A stretch of 5,380 nucleotides of DNA, taken from Chitinophagaceae bacterium (GTDB taxonomy: Bacteria > Bacteroidota > Bacteroidia > Chitinophagales > Chitinophagaceae). The translations under genes were made by a program, and so were the position numbers. Under the pieces are notes generated by a model. The model ran no database searches and was not told where the DNA came from. It saw nothing but the letters and a program-made list of their open reading frames with translations. The stretch lies in contig CANCKV010000278.1 of assembly GCA_947378615.1 (NCBI GenBank), forward strand, positions 1 to 5,380, in the 5' to 3' direction. Below, piece after piece: positions 1 through 5,380 of the stretch (its first letter is position 1; every line of letters starts with the position of its first letter).

Positions 1-2028
1 ACCATGAACACCTTAGCTACCGTTGAACAAACAATTCGTTGTATTGAAGCAGGTGCAGAACTTGTTCGTATTACGGCACCTAGTAAGAGTGAAGCAGAAA
101 ACTTATTGAATATCAAGAATGAATTGAAGAAAAGAGGCTACAACGTTCCACTAATCGCTGATATTCATTTTACACCTAATGCAGCCGAGATTGCAGCAAG
201 AATCATTGAAAAGGTTAGGGTGAATCCAGGTAACTACGTAGATAAGAAGAAATTTGAACAAATTGATTATACTGACTTAGAATATGCTGAGGAGATAGAT
301 AGAATCCGGGATAGATTTACACCATTAGTGAAAATCTGTAAGGAATATGGTACTGCTATGCGTATCGGTACCAATCATGGTAGTCTGAGCGACCGTATAA
401 TGAGTCGCTATGGGGATACTCCGAATGGAATGGTTGAAAGTGCGATGGAGTTTTTGCGTATTGCTAGAGGCGAAAGCTACCACAACATTATTTTAAGTAT
501 GAAATCGAGTAATACACAAGTAATGGTTCAGGCCTATCGATTACTAATTCAACAAATGCAAGAGGAGTTTGGAGAATCTTATCCACTTCATTTAGGGGTA
601 ACCGAAGCGGGAGACGGAGAAGACGGAAGAGTAAAAAGTGCTGTGGGCATCGGTACATTATTGGAAGATGGCATTGGAGATACAATAAGAGTCAGCTTGA
701 CAGAAGACCCTGAATTTGAAATACCTGTTTGTAGGGATTTGGTAAAAAGGTATGCAAGTTACAGGGTACAGGATACAGGTTATAGGTTACAAGATACAAG
801 TTACACGTTACAAGTTGCACGAAAAGAAGAACTACAAATTAGCGACCTAAAACCTGAAAATAGTAACTTGAAACCAGAAACTAGTAACTTGAATCCTGAA
901 ACTAGCAACCAGAAACTTGAAACTAATCACCTCCCCTACTCCCCTTTTGTCTATTCGAGAAGTAAAACTTTTGCCATTAATAATATTGGAGAACATCATG
1001 TACCTGTTGTAATCGCTGATTTGAGTAAACAAAAAGAGATTACACCTGCAAGCTTACAAAGTATCGGTTATACCTATAATTCGGAAAGTGATAAATGGAA
1101 TATCAGTGATGGTGCAGCAGATTATATCTTCACGGCAAATAAAGAAGTTGATTTTGCTTTACCCGGCACCTTAAAAGTATTTAGTTATTATGATACTTGG
1201 AAAAAGGCTTTAGATAAAACTAAGTACTTCCCATTGATGGATGGTAACAAATACTTAGATACGGCTCTGGAAAAGTCAAATGTATTAAACCTTGTTTTGG
1301 TAGAATGTTTTTCTTCAACTATTCCACAGCCTCCTTCAGATAGTCTATTTCAATCACTTTCACAAGACAAGACTGCCGTAGTTTGTTTGTTTTCCGCTTA
1401 TAAAAATGCGATGCAGAGTGTGAGAAGGATGGTTGTCGAAATGAAAAACTATGGACTTAGTAATCCGGTGATTTTATTGGTAAAAAGCGATTGGAAAACA
1501 CCAGATGAACATCTTATTCATTTCGCAACAGAAACAGGGGCTCTTTTGTTGGATGGTATAGGTGATGGTATTTGTTTAGGAATGACAGATAAAAGTTATC
1601 AATTGCAAGATATAGGTCTTCAGAATACGGAGGGTAGAACTTATACTAGTAATACTTCGCCTGAGCAGTTTATCAATTCCACTGCTTTCTCCATTCTTCA
1701 AGCGACTCGTGTCCGAATATCTAAAACAGAATATATCAGTTGTCCTAGTTGTGGCCGAACTCTTTTTGATTTACAAGAGACAACAGCCCGGATACGTAGC
1801 GTTACCAATCACTTAAAAGGTGTGAAGATTGCCATCATGGGTTGTATTGTAAATGGACCGGGCGAAATGGCAGATGCTGACTTTGGTTATGTAGGAAGTG
1901 GTGTTGGAAAAATTACTCTTTACAAAGGCAAGGAAATAGTAAAGAAAAATATTGATAGTGCGATTGCAGTAGATGAATTGATAAATTTATTAAAAGAAAA
2001 CGAGGCGTGGGTGGAGGAGAAGTTATGA
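1..2028 (+). CDS. ispG: 4-hydroxy-3-methylbut-2-enyl diphosphate synthase IspG (GcpE), long three-domain form, 5'-truncated by the window
   Basis: Converts 2-C-methyl-D-erythritol 2,4-cyclodiphosphate to HMBPP, the penultimate step of the MEP isoprenoid pathway, in the cytoplasm using a [4Fe-4S] cluster. The frame is open from base 1. The Met at 4-6 is probably internal, because family members carry roughly 40 more residues before the segment seen here (TMNTLATVEQ). Residues below count from that Met. Residues 1 to about 250 are the TIM barrel (VPLIADIHF, RIGTNHGSLSDR, GVTEAGDGEDGR, SLTEDPEFEIPV). About 314-565 is the extra middle (A*) domain of the Bacteroidota/plant-type enzyme, starting near PFVYSRSK and NIGEHHVPVVIADLS. 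About 566-674 is the Fe-S domain, with cluster ligands C580 and C583 (CPSCGRT) and C614 (GCIVNGPGE) and the conserved Glu at 621. All catalytic signatures are intact. The oddity is a linker of about 60 residues (253-308) built from two sets of seven-residue repeats. The stop codon lies inside the downstream repeat array. Confidence 0.96.
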   Translation, partial: TMNTLATVEQTIRCIEAGAELVRITAPSKSEAENLLNIKNELKKRGYNVPLIADIHFTPNAAEIAARIIEKVRVNPGNYVDKKKFEQIDYTDLEYAEEIDRIRDRFTPLVKICKEYGTAMRIGTNHGSLSDRIMSRYGDTPNGMVESAMEFLRIARGESYHNIILSMKSSNTQVMVQAYRLLIQQMQEEFGESYPLHLGVTEAGDGEDGRVKSAVGIGTLLEDGIGDTIRVSLTEDPEFEIPVCRDLVKRYASYRVQDTGYRLQDTSYTLQVARKEELQISDLKPENSNLKPETSNLNPETSNQKLETNHLPYSPFVYSRSKTFAINNIGEHHVPVVIADLSKQKEITPASLQSIGYTYNSESDKWNISDGAADYIFTANKEVDFALPGTLKVFSYYDTWKKALDKTKYFPLMDGNKYLDTALEKSNVLNLVLVECFSSTIPQPPSDSLFQSLSQDKTAVVCLFSAYKNAMQSVRRMVVEMKNYGLSNPVILLVKSDWKTPDEHLIHFATETGALLLDGIGDGICLGMTDKSYQLQDIGLQNTEGRTYTSNTSPEQFINSTAFSILQATRVRISKTEYISCPSCGRTLFDLQETTARIRSVTNHLKGVKIAIMGCIVNGPGEMADADFGYVGSGVGKITLYKGKEIVKKNIDSAIAVDELINLLKENEAWVEEKL
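758..820 (+). repeat. Intragenic heptanucleotide array in ispG, forward arm (9 units)
   Basis: Nine contiguous 7-bp units without gaps: gttacag, ggtacag, gatacag, gttatag, gttacaa, gatacaa, gttacac, gttacaa, gttgcac. The consensus is about GTTACAR. The 63 bp equal three 21-bp frames and are translated as residues 253-273 of IspG: YRVQDTG, YRLQDTS, YTLQVAR. The array lies exactly at the junction between the TIM barrel and the middle domain, where related enzymes have (from memory) a short variable linker. The units are direct readings of the sequence. That the array was inserted, rather than ancestral, is inference. Confidence 0.9.
844..927 (-). repeat. Intragenic heptanucleotide array in ispG, inverted arm (12 units)
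   Basis: Twelve contiguous 7-bp units, including aacttga, aaccaga, aactagt and atcctga. They group into four 21-bp blocks at 844-864, 865-885, 886-906 and 907-927. They encode IspG residues 281-308 as four heptads: DLKPENS, NLKPETS, NLNPETS, NQKLETN. On the opposite strand the units match the forward arm: the reverse complement of gttacaa, rotated, is aacttgt (one base from aacttga), and that of gatacag is atcctgt (one base from atcctga). A 23-bp spacer (821-843) separates the two arms. The peptide is polar and rich in Pro, Asn and Glu, consistent with a disordered linker. Confidence 0.85.
1595..1629 (+). repeat. Possible decayed heptamer repeat inside the ispG middle domain
   Basis: Five imperfect 7-bp units in register (gttatca, attgcaa, gatatag, gtcttca, gaatacg) resemble the GTTACAA/GATACAG units of the array at 758-820. 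The encoded stretch SYQLQDIGLQNTEG echoes YRLQDTS from the clear array. It lies just before the sequence leading into the Fe-S domain, another likely surface linker. The match is weak and could be chance in AT-rich sequence. Confidence 0.4.
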
Positions 2029-2161
2029 GTTATGAAATATAAGTTATGAACTATGAGTTATGAACTATGAGTTATGAAATGTGAATTATGAAATATGAGT
2101 TATGAAATATGAGTTATGAAATATGAGTTATGAAATATGAGTTATGAAATATGAGTTATGA
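2022..2161 (+). repeat. Intergenic heptanucleotide array, forward arm (20 units)
   Basis: Twenty contiguous 7-bp units run without a gap, mainly gttatga, with aatatga, actatga, attatga, aatgtga and aatataa variants. From 2092 to 2161 the units alternate strictly between aatatga and gttatga, giving five exact copies of a 14-bp dimer, a sign of recent tandem expansion. The first unit contains the last codon and stop of ispG. The array contains stop codons when read through, so it is noncoding. The 7-bp period and orientation plan are shared with the intragenic copy at 758-927. Confidence 0.95.
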
Positions 2162-2269
2162 GTTAATATATTGGTTAGTTTAATTCACGTATAACGTATA
2201 ACGTAAACTTATAACTCATAACTTATAACTCATAACTTATAACTCATAACTCATATTTCATAACTCATA
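2136..2269. repeat. 30-bp perfect inverted repeat at the core of the two intergenic arrays
   Basis: Positions 2136-2165 are the exact reverse complement of 2240-2269, checked base by base. Beyond this core the flanking arrays remain largely complementary, so an RNA copy, or extruded single-stranded DNA, could form a very long AU-rich hairpin with many alternative registers. No GC-rich stem plus U-tract is present, so this is not a classic intrinsic terminator. An effect on ispG-nadB read-through is plausible but inferred. Confidence 0.85.
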
Positions 2270-2368
2270 ACTCATAACTCATAACTCATAACTCATAACT
2301 CATAACTTATAACTCATATTTCATAACTTATAACTCATAACTCATAACTTATAACTCATAACTTATAA
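2187..2368 (-). repeat. Intergenic heptanucleotide array, inverted arm (26 units)
   Basis: Twenty-six in-phase 7-bp units. The first three (2187-2207) are acgtata, acgtata, acgtaaa. The remaining 23 (2208-2368) are ctcataa or cttataa, plus two ctcatat-ttcataa pairs at 2250-2263 and 2313-2326. The main unit is the reverse complement, rotated, of gttatga, and the ctcatat-ttcataa pair is the inverted form of the alternating dimer in the forward arm. The array ends 31 bp before the nadB start codon. No open frame crosses it. Confidence 0.95.
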
Positions 2369-2399
2369 CTCTTTCTGCTTTCCCTTTAAATAAGAAACG
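2369..2399 (+). promoter_or_regulatory. Short nadB leader between repeat array and start codon
   Basis: Only 31 non-repeat bases separate the array from the nadB ATG. They are pyrimidine-rich, then A-rich (ttaaataagaaacg), with no Shine-Dalgarno match, which is common in Bacteroidota where A-rich leaders are used. I see no convincing TAnnTTTG -7 element with a TTG -33 element at proper spacing. A nadB promoter must therefore lie within the repeats, or nadB depends on transcription from ispG. The boundary is observed and the regulatory reading is inferred. Confidence 0.3.
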
Positions 2400-4010
2400 A
2401 TGCAAACAGATTTTTTAGTAATTGGTAGTGGTGTGGCTGGCTTGACCTATGCATTAAAAGTAGCTAAGCATTTTCCTGAAAAACAGGTGATTGTCATCAC
2501 TAAAACCGATTCAGACGAAACAAATACTAAGTATGCACAAGGAGGTATTGCGGGTGTTTGGGATGAAGAAAAGGATAGTTATGATAAGCATATAGCTGAC
2601 ACTTTGATTGCGGGCGATGGTTTATGCAATGAAAAAATTGTTGAAATTGTTGTTAAGGAGGGCCCCGAACGTATCAAAGAAATCATTGAATATGGGGCAA
2701 GATTTGACAAAAATGATATAGGCGAATATTCTTTAGGTAAGGAAGGAGGACATAGCGAAAACCGTATTCTGCATCATAAAGATGTTACGGGGCTTGAAAT
2801 TGAAAGGGCATTGTTGCACGAGGTTAGTAAGACAAAGAATATAGAGCTAATTAATCATTGCTTTGTAATAGATATTATCACTCAGCATCATTTGGGTTAT
2901 TTAGTTACTAAATCCACAACTGATATCACTTGTTATGGCGTTTATGTGTTGAATGTTAACAGTAATCAGGTTGAGAAGATTACTTCAAAAATTACCTTAT
3001 TGGCGTCGGGAGGGAATGGACAAGTATATCGAACCACCACAAATCCTCGTATCGCAACAGGCGACGGGGTGGCAATGGTTTATCGGGCTAAAGGCAGGAT
3101 AGAGAATATGGAATTTATTCAATTTCATCCAACTGCTTTGTATGAACCGGGAATATCTCCTTCTTTTTTGATAACTGAGGCGGTAAGAGGCGATGGAGGT
3201 ATTCTTCGCAACAAAAAAGGAGAGGCATTCATGGTAAATTATGATGAACAACGCCGTGACCTCGCCCCACGTGATATTGTAGCACGTGCGATAGATAATG
3301 AGATGAAGAGGAACGGTACAGAACATGTTTATCTTGATTGTACCCACATGGATAAAGAAAAATTCATCCATCATTTCCCTAATATTTATGAGCATTGTTT
3401 AAGCATTGGTATCGATGCATTCAAACAATGGATACCTGTTGCACCCGCAGCACATTATAGTTGTGGTGGCATCAAGACTGATGAAAACGGTCAAACTTCA
3501 ATCAAACATTTATATGCCTGTGGCGAATGTGCAAGCACGGGTCTGCATGGTGCAAACCGATTAGCTAGCAATAGTCTGCTAGAGGCAATGGTATTTGGGG
3601 AGCGTTGTTTTAATGACAGTATCAAGTTGATAAAAGAGATTAACGCAAACCAAAGCCATCCTGTTGAGCTTCCTGATTGGAAAGCGAAAGGCACATCGGA
3701 ACCCAAAGAGATGATATTGATTACGCAGACAAGGAAAGAACTTGAACAAATAATGACTGATTATGTTGGGATTGTTCGAACAGATGTCCGTTTGAAAAGG
3801 GCGATGCGTCGATTAGATTTATTGTATGAAGAAACAGAGGAGTTGTACAAAACAACAAAAGTGTCCCCACAAATGTGTGAACTAAGGAATTTGATTACAG
3901 TTGGCTACCTAATTGTAAAGGGTGCCGAATTCAGGAAGGAAAGCAGGGGATTGCATTATAATACGGATCATTTGAACAAGAGTGAGTTATTGCAAAACAT
4001 TATACTTTAA
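2400..4010 (+). CDS. nadB: L-aspartate oxidase
   Basis: FAD flavoprotein oxidising L-aspartate to iminoaspartate with O2 or fumarate as acceptor. NadA then condenses the product to quinolinate for de novo NAD synthesis in the cytoplasm. The 536 residues are close to the 540 of the E. coli enzyme, so it is full length. Residues 4-20 hold the FAD-binding dinucleotide motif (FLVIGSGVAGLTYALK). NTKYAQGGIAGVW follows near residue 42, and ASGGNGQVYRTTTNP sits in the middle. Residues matching the known substrate site are present: Q241 and H243 (QFHPTALY), R291 (APRDIVARA), H352 (PAAHYSCGG) and R387 (HGANRLASNSLLEAM). The C-terminal helical domain (from about 435) is complete. The ATG at 2400 is chosen because it sits directly before the FAD motif and the preceding repeats contain stops. 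No nadA is in the window. Fumarate reductase and succinate dehydrogenase flavoproteins are related, but the NadB-specific motifs argue against them. Confidence 0.97.
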   Translation: MQTDFLVIGSGVAGLTYALKVAKHFPEKQVIVITKTDSDETNTKYAQGGIAGVWDEEKDSYDKHIADTLIAGDGLCNEKIVEIVVKEGPERIKEIIEYGARFDKNDIGEYSLGKEGGHSENRILHHKDVTGLEIERALLHEVSKTKNIELINHCFVIDIITQHHLGYLVTKSTTDITCYGVYVLNVNSNQVEKITSKITLLASGGNGQVYRTTTNPRIATGDGVAMVYRAKGRIENMEFIQFHPTALYEPGISPSFLITEAVRGDGGILRNKKGEAFMVNYDEQRRDLAPRDIVARAIDNEMKRNGTEHVYLDCTHMDKEKFIHHFPNIYEHCLSIGIDAFKQWIPVAPAAHYSCGGIKTDENGQTSIKHLYACGECASTGLHGANRLASNSLLEAMVFGERCFNDSIKLIKEINANQSHPVELPDWKAKGTSEPKEMILITQTRKELEQIMTDYVGIVRTDVRLKRAMRRLDLLYEETEELYKTTKVSPQMCELRNLITVGYLIVKGAEFRKESRGLHYNTDHLNKSELLQNIIL

Positions 4011-4040
4011 CCAAACTTTCCTCATCTTTCAATTGATGTT

Positions 4041-4808
4041 ATGAATAAATCAATATTGCTTGGACTAATGATATTATCAGTTCAATTTTTGTCGGCACAG
4101 ACCAAGGAAAATGAATTGAACGATTCTGACATTGTCTTTACAAGTGCACAGATAAGTCCAAAATTTACGGAAGGTACAAATGGATGGAGGGATTACTTGG
4201 TTAACAATCTAAATACAACCGTTCCTGCAAAAAATGGCGCAAGAACTGGGAAATATACCGTCATCATCTCCTTTGTGGTTGATAAGAATGGAAATGTAAA
4301 AAGTGTTGCCGCAAATAATAGTCCGGGTTATGGTATGGCTGAGGAAGCGATTCGGATAATAAAGAATAGTCCAAAATGGATTCCGGCATCTCAGAATGGA
4401 TATAATGTAGCTTTTCAATGTAGGCAAGCAATTTCGTTTGTGGTTGGCGAGACTTCAGCTTCAGGAGGAAATGTATATGGGGAAAGAACGTTTACTTCTG
4501 TTCAGATTGAAGCAGAATTTCCAGGTGGTAGAGATGGATGGAAGAATTACCTAGAAAGGAACCTGAATAGTAATTTGCCCTCAAGCAATGGTGCACCACC
4601 CGGAAGATATACTGTTAATCTTGATTTTTTAGTAGCTAGTGATGGGCATATTGTCGAAGTAAATGCACTTAATAATCCTGGATTTGGTACTGCAGAAGAG
4701 GCAATTAGAATATTAAAAAGAAGTCCTAATTGGAAACCTGCAGTTCAAAATGGAGTGAATGTGGCCTACAGAGGTAGGCAATCAATCACGTTTGTGGTTT
4801 CGAAGTAA
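4041..4808 (+). CDS. Secreted protein with two tandem TonB C-terminal-like domains
   Basis: 255 residues. An N-terminal signal peptide (MNKSILLGLMILSVQFLSAQ) has a likely cleavage after LSA at residue 19. There is no lipobox Cys. Two domains, residues 33-135 and 151-253, align over 103 positions without a gap, with about 56 identities by hand count, so this is an internal duplication. Each has TonB_C family traits: GW..YL..NLN near the start (FPGG in the second), a V..DG.V strand, then EEAIRI.K.SP.W.PA.QNG and a final R.RQ.I.FVV strand. A TonB energy transducer would need an N-terminal membrane anchor and a proline-rich spacer. Neither is present, so a soluble periplasmic or exported protein is more likely than a true transducer. 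Its ligand is unknown. It begins 30 bp after nadB with no obvious promoter or terminator between, so co-transcription is possible. The start is chosen for the signal peptide. Confidence 0.85.
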   Translation: MNKSILLGLMILSVQFLSAQTKENELNDSDIVFTSAQISPKFTEGTNGWRDYLVNNLNTTVPAKNGARTGKYTVIISFVVDKNGNVKSVAANNSPGYGMAEEAIRIIKNSPKWIPASQNGYNVAFQCRQAISFVVGETSASGGNVYGERTFTSVQIEAEFPGGRDGWKNYLERNLNSNLPSSNGAPPGRYTVNLDFLVASDGHIVEVNALNNPGFGTAEEAIRILKRSPNWKPAVQNGVNVAYRGRQSITFVVSK

Positions 4809-4869
4809 TAATAACAACAGTACATAAGCAGTAATTTGGTTTATGGAAAAATCTAGACATTGTTATTAT
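4808..4869. terminator. Weak AT-rich inverted repeat between convergent genes
   Basis: The 10-bp arms 4808-4817 (ataataacaa) and 4860-4869 (ttgttattat) are perfectly complementary around a 42-base loop. They lie in the 108-bp gap between the TonB-C-like gene and the convergent DUF2442 gene, where a bidirectional terminator would be expected. The stem is nearly all A-T and the loop is long, so stability is doubtful. A separate 10-bp palindrome (atagtactat) lies at 4888-4897. Either may be chance. Confidence 0.2.
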
Positions 4870-4916
4870 CGATTTAAATACATTATAATAGTACTATAAA
4901 GTAAATCACAAACTAA

Positions 4917-5171
4917 TTATGAATTTTCATCAAGTTCAATTGTTTCGGATTCCAAATAAAGAGTATCTGGATCAAAATCTAGGGAATCATTCCAAACGAC
5001 AGTATTGAATGCAACCCTAGCCTTACTACAAAAAGTTTCATCTTGCAAAGGTTGATACACAGGGTATTGCAAATAAGGCGATAAATCAAATTGCTTAATT
5101 TTATTATCACTAAAACAAATCCATAACTTATATGGACTCTTATATTCAACTTTTACTACCCTTGGGTTCAT
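4917..5171 (-). CDS. DUF2442 family protein
   Basis: 84 residues, complete, close to the family's usual size. Recognised from the pattern MNPRVVKVEYKSPYKLWICF, then an FDLSPYLQYPVYQPLQDE segment, FCSKARVAFNTVVWNDSLDFDPDTLYLES and a short acidic tail. The conserved FDLSPYL, VVWN and DFDPDTLYLES motifs are typical of DUF2442. It is a small soluble protein with no signal peptide or membrane segment. The family's biochemical role is not established to my knowledge. It starts 6 bp after the stop of the DUF4160 reading frame on the same strand, an arrangement often seen for these two families, so the two were probably one operon. The leader before the ATG (taaattaaa) has no Shine-Dalgarno. It runs convergent to the TonB-C-like gene. 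Confidence 0.85.
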   Translation of the reverse strand: MNPRVVKVEYKSPYKLWICFSDNKIKQFDLSPYLQYPVYQPLQDETFCSKARVAFNTVVWNDSLDFDPDTLYLESETIELDENS

Positions 5172-5177
5172 TTTAAT

Positions 5178-5380
5178 TTATTTTAGTGGTTCAATGTTAA
5201 AAACCGGATTACCGGTAACTGCCAATTTCCAATCTTTCATTAGGCTTATTTGATGAATCTCTATCCATGCAAGAATAAGTTTGTGCTTATTTGCAGGAAG
5301 TGAACCCTACAATAAAATACCCTCAGGAATTTGATAGATTGCTTCGTCTTCGGCATACCTAACGTGAATATGAGGAATAT
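5178..5380 (-). pseudogene. DUF4160 family gene with in-frame amber codon, 5' end beyond the window
   Basis: Reading the minus strand from 5378 gives IPHIHVRYAEDEAIYQIP then EGILL, a TAG codon at 5307-5309, then GSLPANKHKLILAWIEIHQI, SLMKDWKLAVTGNPVFNIEPLK and a TAA at 5178-5180. The two halves are in the same frame and together match DUF4160 throughout: the PHIHV/PHFHV motif, GSLP..K.KL...WIE.H and W.LA. The first residues (about 15, usually containing HNP) lie outside the window. A single base change at a sense codon (for example GAG or CAG to TAG) would explain the interruption. No in-frame start follows the TAG before the Met late in the domain, so restart would not restore a protein. It sits directly upstream of intact DUF2442. 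A sequencing error or suppression cannot be excluded. Confidence 0.8.

Noticed and set aside
4..6. True start codon of ispG
   Set aside because: The preceding codon (ACC) is in frame and the family has roughly 40 residues before this point, so the Met is internal and the real start is outside the window.
847..1032. Antisense open frame over the ispG repeat
   Set aside because: It arises from the repeat having few stops on the opposite strand. The peptide is repetitive and has no independent support.
2022..2368. CRISPR array
   Set aside because: Units are 7 bp and contiguous, with no unique spacers of uniform length and no cas genes nearby.
2022..2368. Intrinsic terminator for ispG
   Set aside because: The inverted arms are large, AT-rich and multi-register, with no GC-rich stem followed by a U-tract. 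An effect on transcription is possible but not of the standard kind.
2022..2400. Insertion sequence or transposon remnant
   Set aside because: No transposase fragment, terminal repeats of IS type or target duplication is visible; the region is only heptamer arrays and a short spacer.
2997..3395. Antisense open frame of 132 codons within nadB
   Set aside because: It lies wholly opposite well-conserved nadB coding sequence, and its translation shows no recognisable domain or signal.
5307..5309. Programmed read-through or recoded TAG
   Set aside because: Nothing near the codon suggests a recoding element, and the other complete genes here end in TGA or TAA, giving no evidence either way. A simple nonsense mutation is the plainer explanation.

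Overview
The window looks like a moderately AT-rich Bacteroidota chromosome segment. IspG is of the long three-domain type usual in that phylum, the start sites lack a clear Shine-Dalgarno, and the TonB-C-like and DUF2442/DUF4160 proteins have a Bacteroidota flavour. A member of Chitinophagales or a relative is possible, but that is a guess. No phage, IS, CRISPR or RNA gene is visible.

Layout. Positions 1-2028 (+) carry ispG, cut at its 5' end by the window edge. Positions 2022-2368 are almost entirely heptanucleotide tandem repeats in two arrays of opposite orientation. Positions 2400-4010 (+) are nadB (L-aspartate oxidase). Positions 4041-4808 (+) encode a secreted protein made of two TonB-C-like domains and start 30 bp after nadB. 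On the minus strand and convergent with these are an intact DUF2442 gene (4917-5171) and, 6 bp upstream of it, a DUF4160 gene (5178-5380 and beyond the window) interrupted by one in-frame amber codon.

Function. IspG makes an isoprenoid precursor in the MEP pathway and NadB starts de novo NAD synthesis. Both are housekeeping enzymes with no direct functional tie. The 3' protein is probably periplasmic. The DUF pair has no established role known to me.

The most unusual content is the heptamer repeat. One copy, arranged as forward array, short spacer, then inverted array, sits inside ispG in an inter-domain linker and is translated as seven-residue repeats. A second, larger copy with the same forward-spacer-inverted plan fills the ispG-nadB gap and contains the ispG stop codon. 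A third, decayed piece may lie further along ispG. The intragenic copies use heptamer variants that avoid stop codons. This suggests a dispersed repeat element that can enter coding sequence when its sequence allows translation.
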